38,849 nucleotides of DNA. Source: Ruegeria sp. HKCCD8929 (GTDB taxonomy: Bacteria; Pseudomonadota; Alphaproteobacteria; Rhodobacterales; Rhodobacteraceae). Shown here one piece after another: positions 32,009 through 38,849 of this stretch. The first letter of the stretch is position 1. Each line of letters opens with the position of its first letter. The notes under the pieces are model-generated. The model searched no databases, was not told where the DNA came from, and worked only from the letters and a program-made list of their open reading frames with translations. Position numbers and translations under genes: made by a program. The stretch lies in NCBI RefSeq assembly GCF_013031405.1, contig NZ_WPZY01000030.1, forward strand, positions 1-38,849, written 5' to 3'.

Positions 32009-34351
32009 ATGAAACTGATCTCGAATTTTCGCTCCGGCGATACTCAGAACGACGCATCCGCGCAAGTAAACGCAGCTCCTTCGAACGCTCTGGCGGCGTC
32101 TTCGCCCGGAACGCTTGATCAGATGGCCCGGTATCTCACCCACGGGTTCGCGCAGGATTTCGGCGAGATACCCGCCAAGTTCGACACCTCGTCGAGCAAT
32201 GTCATCACGGTCAACATCAATGGTCTGACAGCAGACGGCAAAAAATTCGCACGCTGGGCATTCGAAGCCTGGGAGACCGTGGCCAACCTCGACTTCGTCG
32301 AAGTTTCCGGCAGTGCCAAGATCACCTTTGACGATAATGCGGGCGGGCTGAACGCGTATGCGTATTCGTCCACCTCGGGCAGCACGATTATCTCGTCGAA
32401 TGTGATGGTCACGACAGGGTGGCTGGACCGTTTTGATACCACCATCGACAGCTATTCTTTCCAGACCTATGTGCACGAGATCGGACATGCGCTGGGTCTC
32501 GGGCATCAGGGCAACTACAACGGCAGCGCCACCTACGGTGTGGACGAGACATTTGCAAATGACAGCTGGCAGTTGTCGATAATGTCCTATTTCAGCCAAA
32601 CGGAAAACACCACGGTCAATGCCAGCGGTGCTCTGGTTACTTCGGCGCAGATGGTTGACATCATCGCCATTCAGAACCTCTACGGGGCGCCTGGTGCTTC
32701 GAGTGCGACGGGCGGCAACACAACGTGGGGCGGCGCCAACAGCAACGTTGGCGGGTATATGTCAACTTTGTTTTCATCGCTGGTAAACGGGTCCCGCACA
32801 TCAAATTACTGGGGAGACCCCGTGACGTTCACGATCTACGACCGCGACGGGATCGACACGCTGGACTTTTCCTACAGCACCACAAATGACCGGGTTAATC
32901 TCAACTCTGCGACGTTTTCCAATGTCGGTGGCCTTATCGGCAATGTCGGCATCGCCCGCGGAACCGTGATCGAGAATGCAAGGCTTGGGTCCGGCAACGA
33001 CACTGTGATTGGCAACAATCAGGCGAATGTTGTCTTTGGCGGCGGCAGCAACGATCAAATGTACGGGAATGGCGGCAACGACACGCTTTTGGGCGAGAAC
33101 GGGAATGACGTTGTGACCGGACAAGGGGGTCGGGACGCGCTGTGGGGCGGCAACGGCAATGATACGCTTGCGGGCGGCAGCGGGGATGACACATTAAGTG
33201 GCCAGTTTGGCCGAGATGACCTGTCTGGCGGCGATGGCGCGGACACGCTTTTCGGTGGCATGGGTCATGATATCCAGCGGGGCGAGAACGGGAACGACGT
33301 GCTCCATGGCTGGTATGGCAACGACACGCTTCTGGGCGGGAATGGGAATGACGTTCTGGCTGGAGAAGCGGATCAGGACGCGCTGTGGGGCGGCGATGGC
33401 GCCGATACGCTTTCAGGTGGCAGCGGTCACGACACATTGAATGGCCAGCTTGGCGATGATGACCTGACTGGCGGGGCTGGAAACGACGCGCTTTTCGGTG
33501 GCATGGGTCATGATGTGCAGCGAGGCGAGAACGGGAACGACGTGCTGCGTGGCTGGTATGGCAACGACACGCTTTATGGCGGGGCCGATAATGACGTTCT
33601 GGCCGGAGAAGGGGACCAGGACGAGTTGTGGGGCGGCGATGGCGCCGATACGCTTTCGGGCGGCAGCGGGGATGACACATTGAATGGCCAGTTTGGCCGA
33701 GATGACCTGTCCGGCGGCGATGGCGCCGACATGCTTTTCGGTGGCATGGGTCATGATGTGCAGCGAGGCGAGAACGGGAACGACGTGCTGCGTGGCTGGT
33801 ATGGCAACGACACGCTTCTGGGCGGGAATGGGAATGACATTCTGGCCGGAGAAGGAGATCAGGATGCGCTGTGGGGCGGCAACGGCAATGATACGCTGTC
33901 GGGTGGCAGTGGACACGACACGTTGAATGGCCAGCTTGGCGATGATGACCTGTCTGGCGGGGATGGCAACGACGCGCTTTTCGGTGGAATGGGCAACGAC
34001 ATCCACCGGGGCGAAAACGGGAACGATGTGCTCCGTGGCTGGTTCGGCAACGATACGCTTGTTGGCGGAGATGGGAACGACGTTTTGGCCGGGGAAGGGG
34101 ATCAGGACGAGCTGTGGGGCGGCGATGGCGCCGATGTTTTTGTTTTCGCGTCAGCGCATGGAAACGACAGGATAATGGACTTCACCCTGGGGGAGGATCT
34201 GATCCGCATCGAGATTCCGGGCCAGAATTTTGGGGCCCTGCAGATTTCGCTGGACGGGTCCGGCACCTTGATTGACACCGGAGGCGGTAGCGTATTTCTG
34301 GATGGCATTACCCCGGGCCAACTGGATAGCGATGATTTCCTGTTCGTCTAA
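32009..34351 (+). CDS. Serralysin-like RTX zinc metalloprotease (M10B)
   Basis: A 780-residue secreted protease. The catalytic domain (about residues 30-235) has the metzincin zinc motif HEIGHALGLGH at 156-166 and a Met-turn SIMSYF with Met near 192, in the right order and spacing for the serralysin family. A linker follows (NLYGAPGASS, TIYDRDGIDTLDFSYS, the M10 C-terminal start), then RTX nonapeptides from about residue 330, then a terminal segment ending DSDDFLFV. No Sec signal peptide is present; export by a type I system is expected, but none is encoded here. Calcium would fold the RTX part outside the cell. The repeats and tail are close to those of the RTX protein at 36239 to 816. Confidence 0.93.
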   Translation: MKLISNFRSGDTQNDASAQVNAAPSNALAASSPGTLDQMARYLTHGFAQDFGEIPAKFDTSSSNVITVNINGLTADGKKFARWAFEAWETVANLDFVEVSGSAKITFDDNAGGLNAYAYSSTSGSTIISSNVMVTTGWLDRFDTTIDSYSFQTYVHEIGHALGLGHQGNYNGSATYGVDETFANDSWQLSIMSYFSQTENTTVNASGALVTSAQMVDIIAIQNLYGAPGASSATGGNTTWGGANSNVGGYMSTLFSSLVNGSRTSNYWGDPVTFTIYDRDGIDTLDFSYSTTNDRVNLNSATFSNVGGLIGNVGIARGTVIENARLGSGNDTVIGNNQANVVFGGGSNDQMYGNGGNDTLLGENGNDVVTGQGGRDALWGGNGNDTLAGGSGDDTLSGQFGRDDLSGGDGADTLFGGMGHDIQRGENGNDVLHGWYGNDTLLGGNGNDVLAGEADQDALWGGDGADTLSGGSGHDTLNGQLGDDDLTGGAGNDALFGGMGHDVQRGENGNDVLRGWYGNDTLYGGADNDVLAGEGDQDELWGGDGADTLSGGSGDDTLNGQFGRDDLSGGDGADMLFGGMGHDVQRGENGNDVLRGWYGNDTLLGGNGNDILAGEGDQDALWGGNGNDTLSGGSGHDTLNGQLGDDDLSGGDGNDALFGGMGNDIHRGENGNDVLRGWFGNDTLVGGDGNDVLAGEGDQDELWGGDGADVFVFASAHGNDRIMDFTLGEDLIRIEIPGQNFGALQISLDGSGTLIDTGGGSVFLDGITPGQLDSDDFLFV
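33197..34137 (+). repeat. 243-bp higher-order RTX repeats (four copies)
   Basis: Units begin at 33197, 33440, 33683 and 33926, each exactly 243 bases (81 residues, nine nonapeptides), anchored on the LSGQFGRDDLSGG or LNGQLGDDDL phrase and containing GMGHDxQRGENGNDVLRGW and AGExDQDxLWGG. The fourth runs into the common C-terminal tail. The related gene across the junction uses a 270-base unit with one more nonapeptide. Confidence 0.88.
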
Positions 34352-34577
34352 AGCGTTTCCGGTTCCGGTTGGCTTAAGCGAGCTGCTCTCAAGGTTTGGA
34401 AGGGTTTCGACGCGTAACGAGCCAGGGTCAGGACTTCGGTAACGGGGTGTTACCGACATTCGCCTGTGTGCGGGATATGGTCGCGCCACCATGCCCGGAC
34501 GCGCTGATCATTGGACCGACGACCTTCGACCTGATGAGCGGATGCCGTCAGAGTGCAGGCTGTCGCGTTCGCGCATA
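34352..34577. other. Spacer with a perfect inverted repeat
   Basis: The spacer contains CGGTAACGGGGTGTTACCG (34437-34455), arms CGGTAAC/GTTACCG with a five-base loop, without a following T-run. It could be a regulator-binding site for the small downstream gene or a weak terminator of the protease gene. Confidence 0.4.
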
Positions 34578-34853
34578 ATGTATATCGAGAACAAGGCGGA
34601 CGGTCTGGACGGGCCCGCGGTGATCGGCCGGGTTTATTTCTCAAAATCCGGCAAAACCCTGTATTACCGGGGGCTCAGGTTTCAAAGCCTCAAGGGGACC
34701 GCTTACAAGGCGAACTATTTCGAGATGGCCAGCGGAGATCACTATTGGATTTCCGGGCCGCGCAAGGACCGGCAGGACCGCCTGTATGACGGTCATCTGG
34801 ACGTCCGGATCGATGAGGACGTGCGCGAAGAATATCTTCAGCTCATAGGCTGA
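34578..34853 (+). CDS. Conserved 91-residue protein (often misnamed DXP synthase)
   Basis: A small soluble protein, MYIENKADGLDGPAVIGRV, with KSGKTLYYRGLRF, YKANYFEMASGDHYWISGPRK and DEDVREEYLQLIG. I recall this pattern as a widespread small family, sometimes wrongly labelled 1-deoxy-D-xylulose-5-phosphate synthase; it has none of that enzyme's domains. Function unknown. The frame extends upstream to 34491, but the family begins at ATG 34578. No clear ribosome-binding site is seen. It lies between the metalloprotease and the DUF2793 gene, convergent with the latter. Confidence 0.7.
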   Translation: MYIENKADGLDGPAVIGRVYFSKSGKTLYYRGLRFQSLKGTAYKANYFEMASGDHYWISGPRKDRQDRLYDGHLDVRIDEDVREEYLQLIG

Positions 34854-34926
34854 CGGGACCGGCGCAGGGCCGCGTGCCGCCATCCTGGCCTTTGCCCGGA
34901 TGACGGCCATTTTCGCAACTCGCGGG

Positions 34927-36006
34927 TCAGATCCAGCGCCCGACTGCCATCACGGTCGGCGCATGGGGCGTGGCATCCGAGACTGCCGACAGAACCTGAC
35001 AGGTTGCCTGCGTGTTCGAGGGGGCATCAAAGCCCGGAAACCGCAGCGCCGTACCGCCGCTGCCGCTGAGGGCAGGGGTGGTACCGGGCGCGAAATCTGC
35101 CGGAAAATCCCATGTTAGAGCCGTATCATTGGTAAAAAGCGCCCCTTGTGCGGTGGTGCAGGCCACCGCGCTCAGTGTGGCGGTGCAGATCTGGGTGCCG
35201 TCGGCAAAGCGCACATAATCGCCATTGGCAGTGCTGCCGCGCTCGATCGCCGCGCCGGTGGGGGTGCCGCCACTTTCCGACACCGTCCCCAGCAGATTGC
35301 CCGGCCCATATCCGTAATCGGCCCGCATCAGGCGGCCCGGGGTGGTGTCCCCGGCACTGGCCTGCACCGCGGCCCCATCCGCGATGCCGGTGGCGGGATC
35401 AAAGGCCAATGCCTCAGTCCATGTGCCGCCATCAGGGGACACCTTGATGGAAAAACCCGTATTGCCCGCCAGCCCCATCTCGGCATGGCCGGTCCAGTTC
35501 GACTGAAACAGCAACGAGGCGGTATCGCCGTCGCTTGCCTTGTTCACCTTGATCTGATGGCCCGCGCCTTCATGGCTGAAGAGCGTTGCCGGGCTGCGCA
35601 CTGACAGGCGGTTGGTGGCGTCCGAGCTGGTGGCGATGCCGATCCCGTCCAGATTCTGGGTCGGGGCAGGGGGCTCGGCCCAAGCACCGCCATCCCACAC
35701 GCGCAGCCGCCCGGCACCTTGGTCCCAGGCGCGCCAGCCGGGGCGGGGGTCGAAGAAATGCCAGGCGCCGTCGAGCCAGGCCGCCAGCCGGCCCGCCTGA
35801 CCGGACCAGGCGGCGTTCGGTGAGGTTCCCAGGGCGTGAATGTCCCCCTCGGAGGGCGCGCCCGGCGGGGTCTCGGCCCCGGTCGCAGCCAGGGTCAGCT
35901 GCACCACCAGATCCAGCCGCCGCAGCGCCTCGTTATGGGTCACGTGTTTCTGGGCCTGCGAGGGCTGCAGATAGGGCAGGTCCAGAAGCGGTGAGATATC
36001 GGGCAT
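34927..36006 (-). CDS. DUF2793 domain protein
   Basis: A 359-residue protein. The N-terminal MPDISPLLDLPYLQPSQAQKHV, HNEALRRLDLVVQLTL and WLDGAWHFFDPRPGWRAWD match the DUF2793 family of alphaproteobacterial phage and gene-transfer-agent-related proteins. The rest is Gly/Thr/Ala-rich and beta-type, like a tail-fibre or surface-binding module. ATG 36006 has GGAGGA 8 bases ahead; the frame upstream to 36240 lacks support. No signal peptide is seen. It is divergent from the RTX gene at 36239 with a 232-base spacer, so the two may be co-regulated. The role is unknown; binding of surface glycans is a guess from the fibre-like composition. Confidence 0.75.
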   Translation of the reverse strand: MPDISPLLDLPYLQPSQAQKHVTHNEALRRLDLVVQLTLAATGAETPPGAPSEGDIHALGTSPNAAWSGQAGRLAAWLDGAWHFFDPRPGWRAWDQGAGRLRVWDGGAWAEPPAPTQNLDGIGIATSSDATNRLSVRSPATLFSHEGAGHQIKVNKASDGDTASLLFQSNWTGHAEMGLAGNTGFSIKVSPDGGTWTEALAFDPATGIADGAAVQASAGDTTPGRLMRADYGYGPGNLLGTVSESGGTPTGAAIERGSTANGDYVRFADGTQICTATLSAVACTTAQGALFTNDTALTWDFPADFAPGTTPALSGSGGTALRFPGFDAPSNTQATCQVLSAVSDATPHAPTVMAVGRWI

Positions 36007-36238
36007 GGCGGGTCCTCCGGGGGTGTCGTTTGCAAAGGTGTCGTTGCGCGCCACCCTGCCGCCCGAAACGTAAAGACCGCCTGACCAGCCCGCCCGGTCC
36101 GGCAAGAATGGGTTAACCGTAACCCCTTGTATTCTAAGCAAACGCCCAGATTTTGCCCGGTTTCCGCCGCCCGCGCAACGGTCCCTCCTGTCAGACCTGC
36201 CTCCGGTGTGGTGAAAATTTAGGTGAGGGGGACAGGCC

Positions 36239-38849
36239 ATGGAGCCTGAGCTTCGGGGGCGGCTCTCAGCCGGGCAGGTCGTGCTGGATGGCGACCTGCG
36301 GGATCTTCAGATCGTGAATGGACCGGGCGGGCCGATGCTCTATGCGGTGACCGGCCAGAACGGAGGGCTAAGCGCCTTTGATCTGACCGAGGGCGGGCTG
36401 GCCTCGGCAATGCCGGACCCGGTGTTCTTTTCACCCAACGATGTCGGCATCACGACCGGCAACCTGACAGTGGTTCAGACCGATGACGGACCGCGGCTGA
36501 TGCTGAGCTCGGGGCCGGGCGGGCGGCTGACCGGTTATGATCTGGAAAATGACGGCGGGCTGGGCGATCAGGTCCGGCTGGACCTGCCGGCGGGACCCGG
36601 GGCGATGGACGGGCTGGCCTCGGCCCGGCTCGCCGACGGCGGAACGGTGCATTACGTCCTCGATGCCGGGGGCGGGCAATTGCGGGCCTATGCCGAGGAT
36701 GCGGCGGGCGATCTGTCGCCGGTGCCGGGGGTGGCGCCGATCCTGCTTGAGACGCAGAAGGCCGGGCAGGTTCTGAATGTCGTGGTGGACGGGGCGCATC
36801 ACGTGCTGGTGGCGGGCAGCGACTGGTCCGGCCCCGGCACGGTGGCCAGCTACCGGGTCGACCCGGCCACCGGCGCGCTTGAGGCACGCGACAGTACCGG
36901 AGCGGTGGACGGGCTGGGCATCAACACGCCCGCCGCCATGGCCTCGGCAACGGCGGATGGCGTGGCTTGGGTGGTCATGGCCGATGCCGCCAGCCAGTCG
37001 CTCAGCGTGCTGCGGCTGGGACCGGATGGCAGCCTGATGCCCACCGATTACCTGATCGACACGCAGGATACCCGGTTCGGCAATGTGCAGGCGCTGGCGA
37101 TGCTGGAAACCGATGGCCATGTCTTCGTGGTGGCGGGCGGCGGCGATGACGGGTTCACGCTCTTTTCCCTGCTGCCCAACGGGCGGCTGATTCATGCCGC
37201 CACGCTGGCCCATGCGCCGGGGCGGGGGCTCGAGGATGTGACCGCGCTGGAACTGGTGCGGGTGGGGGACGAGCTGCAGATCTTTGCCGCGGGCGAGGGG
37301 GCAGGGGGACTGTCGCAATTCACCGTGCCGCTGGACGATCTGGGGCAGGTGATCCGCGATATCGACCCGGCCGGGCAGACCCTGACGGGCACGGTCGGGG
37401 ACGACGTGCTCCTGGCCACGGCCACCGGTGCCCGCGACCGGCTGGAAGGCGGAGCAGGGGACGATACGCTGGTCAGCGCAGGCGAGGGAACCGATCTGCA
37501 GGGCGGGGCCGGCGACGACCGGTTCGTGATCAGCGGCGGCGAGGCGCAGCACCACATCCTCGATTTCGAACCGGGCCAGGACCGCCTGGACCTGAGCGGC
37601 CTGCCCTTCCTGCGCAGCGCGGCACAGCTGCAGTACGAAGCGCTCGCGGACGGGGCGCTGCTGCGCTATGGCGATACCGAGATCCAAGTGACCTCGGTCA
37701 CCGGCGGGTCATTGACCATCAGTGACCTCCTGCCCGGCGACAGCTTCGGGGGCGCCGATCATTTCCCCGTCGGAGGGCAGACACCGGGGCGGCCCGTAAC
37801 CCTGATCGCCACCGATGAGGATGACCGGATCGAGGGCACGTCCGCCAACGAAGAGATCACCGGCGGGGAGGGGGCGGATATATTCGTCCTGACCCCGAAT
37901 ATGGGCGCTGACACGATCACCGATTTCGACCCCGACCGGGACCGCCTGGATTTCTCGGCGCTGGATGCGGTCGAACTCGCGGCCCTGACCTCGGTCCAGC
38001 TGGAAACAGGTCGGCTCATCACCCTGGGTGACAGTTCCACGCTACTGATCACGGGGCTTTCCGCCAATTCCGCACCCATCGGCACGGTTGAGATGTCGGG
38101 CTGGGCGGCGACGGGATTTTATCTGACAGCCGGTGCGGATACCTTGCAGGATGCCGATGGGTTGGGTGTCTTCAGATACCAGTGGTTGCGTGACGGGCAA
38201 GAGATCGAGGGCGCCACCGGGCTGGATTATCGCCTCACGTCGAAGGATGTCGGTGCTCAGGTGTCGATCCGGGTGACGTATCTTGACGAGTTGGGTACCC
38301 ATGAAGCGGTTGTCAGCAGCGCCACGAAGTCAGTCGCGATTTCCAGGCACGCCACTCATGCCAATGACCTGGTGCAGGGCAGCCGCGGGCGCGATTTCAT
38401 CGTCTTATACAAGGGAGCGGATACCGTATTCGGCTATGAGGGCGACGATACGCTTTTGGGGGGCAACGGTGCGGATTTTATCAAGGGGGGTGACGGACAG
38501 GATATCCTGACGGGTGATGACGATCACGACGAACTGCAGGGCGGGGCTGGCAACGACACGCTTCTGGGCGGGTCCGGGAATGACACGTTGAGCGGCCAGT
38601 TTGGCCATGACGACCTGTCCGGCGGGGAGGGTTCGGACACGCTTTGGGGGGGCATGGGCAACGACATCCAGCGGGGCGAGAACGGGGATGACGTGCTGCG
38701 GGGCTGGTTCGGCAACGACACGCTTTTTGGCGGCGCTGGGAACGACGTTCTGGCCGGGGAAGGGGATCAGGACGTGCTGTGGGGGGGCGATGGCGCCGAT
38801 ACGCTTTCGGGCGGGGATGGCGCGGATGCACTGTCCGGCGAGCAGGGCG
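36239..38849 (+). CDS. RTX-family secreted protein, N-terminal part (continues at 1-816)
   Basis: The reading frame starts at ATG 36239, behind a good ribosome-binding site (GAGGGG about 9 bases upstream), and stays open to the window end. The last 55 bases equal the first 55, and codon phase is kept, so it continues into 1-816 for a total of 1,123 residues. Residues 1 to about 380 are rich in short beta-type repeats resembling a beta-propeller. Residues about 384-500 carry a first RTX block (GGAGDDTL, GGAGDDRF) ending in a DFEPGQDRLDLSG motif. A second short block follows (ITGGEGADIFVL, DFDPDRDRLDFS), then an Ig-like segment (DADGLGVFRYQWLRDG), then the main RTX array. No N-terminal signal peptide is seen, as expected for type I secretion through a C-terminal signal. 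Catalytic activity cannot be assigned; an adhesin or matrix role is an inference. It is divergent from the DUF2793 gene. Confidence 0.85.
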   Translation, partial: MEPELRGRLSAGQVVLDGDLRDLQIVNGPGGPMLYAVTGQNGGLSAFDLTEGGLASAMPDPVFFSPNDVGITTGNLTVVQTDDGPRLMLSSGPGGRLTGYDLENDGGLGDQVRLDLPAGPGAMDGLASARLADGGTVHYVLDAGGGQLRAYAEDAAGDLSPVPGVAPILLETQKAGQVLNVVVDGAHHVLVAGSDWSGPGTVASYRVDPATGALEARDSTGAVDGLGINTPAAMASATADGVAWVVMADAASQSLSVLRLGPDGSLMPTDYLIDTQDTRFGNVQALAMLETDGHVFVVAGGGDDGFTLFSLLPNGRLIHAATLAHAPGRGLEDVTALELVRVGDELQIFAAGEGAGGLSQFTVPLDDLGQVIRDIDPAGQTLTGTVGDDVLLATATGARDRLEGGAGDDTLVSAGEGTDLQGGAGDDRFVISGGEAQHHILDFEPGQDRLDLSGLPFLRSAAQLQYEALADGALLRYGDTEIQVTSVTGGSLTISDLLPGDSFGGADHFPVGGQTPGRPVTLIATDEDDRIEGTSANEEITGGEGADIFVLTPNMGADTITDFDPDRDRLDFSALDAVELAALTSVQLETGRLITLGDSSTLLITGLSANSAPIGTVEMSGWAATGFYLTAGADTLQDADGLGVFRYQWLRDGQEIEGATGLDYRLTSKDVGAQVSIRVTYLDELGTHEAVVSSATKSVAISRHATHANDLVQGSRGRDFIVLYKGADTVFGYEGDDTLLGGNGADFIKGGDGQDILTGDDDHDELQGGAGNDTLLGGSGNDTLSGQFGHDDLSGGEGSDTLWGGMGNDIQRGENGDDVLRGWFGNDTLFGGAGNDVLAGEGDQDVLWGGDGADTLSGGDGADALSGEQG
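38591..38849 (+). repeat. Start of the 270-bp-type RTX array
   Basis: The AGCGGCCAGTTTGGCCATGA phrase starts here and recurs at 121 and 391 on the circle. Most of 38591-38790 is nearly identical to 391-590, which makes this junction a place where assemblers can collapse or skip copies. Confidence 0.8.
38795..38849. repeat. Terminal direct repeat, right copy (circle junction)
   Basis: Identical to bases 1-55. Position 38795 is the first base of a codon in the gene starting at 36239, and base 1 is also the first base of a codon in the open frame ending at 816, so removing one copy keeps the reading frame. Confidence 0.9.

Noticed and set aside
36431..37687. Long minus-strand open frame
   Set aside because: Antisense to the RTX gene; the sense frame has a start, ribosome-binding site and RTX motifs and continues in frame over the junction.

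Overview
The window reads as one small circular plasmid of a marine alphaproteobacterium, most likely a Rhodobacteraceae (Roseobacter-group) member. The first 55 bases are repeated exactly as the last 55 bases, so the unique circle would be 38,794 bp, and a long RTX gene continues in frame across the junction. The replication module is a RepA-type initiator divergent from a parA-parB pair, with three 22-bp iterons and a perfect DnaA box between them and a parS-like palindrome behind parB. The family assignment rests on this module, high GC, the roseobacter-like RTX and DUF2793 proteins, and a rhamnose operon placed directly behind repA, as known from RepA-I 'biofilm plasmids' of roseobacters.

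Layout. 1-816: C-terminal part of the origin-spanning RTX protein. 817-3444: lower-GC stretch with a predicted methyltransferase, a predicted carbohydrate sulfotransferase and gene-free spacers. 3445-13822 (all minus strand): GT2 and GT4 glycosyltransferases, manC, a Wzi-like outer-membrane protein, a WbpM/CapD-type sugar dehydratase, galU, a small phosphoglycosyl transferase and a sugar-nucleotide reductase. 13914-15035 (+): Wza-type export lipoprotein. 15007-19753 (-): GT4, rmlA, rmlD, rmlB, rmlC, mostly joined by ATGA overlaps. 19848-23757: repA, origin, parA, parB. 23903-31688: ugd, GT2, KpsM/KpsE/KpsT exporter, gmd and fcl. 31689-34853: serralysin-like RTX metalloprotease and a 91-aa conserved protein. 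34927-38849: DUF2793 protein divergent from the N-terminal part of the origin-spanning RTX protein.

Together the genes can supply dTDP-L-rhamnose, GDP-mannose, GDP-L-fucose, UDP-glucose, UDP-glucuronate and probably a UDP-6-deoxy-HexNAc. Four glycosyltransferases and an undecaprenyl-phosphate phosphoglycosyl transferase could assemble the glycan, a sulfotransferase and methyltransferase could decorate it, and a KpsMTE/Wza/Wzi route could place it on the cell surface. Two secreted RTX proteins share almost the same C-terminal tail but have different N-terminal modules. I see no conjugation or mobilisation genes, no toxin-antitoxin pair, no dedicated transcription regulator, no type I secretion ABC/MFP genes, and no tRNA, rRNA or CRISPR array.
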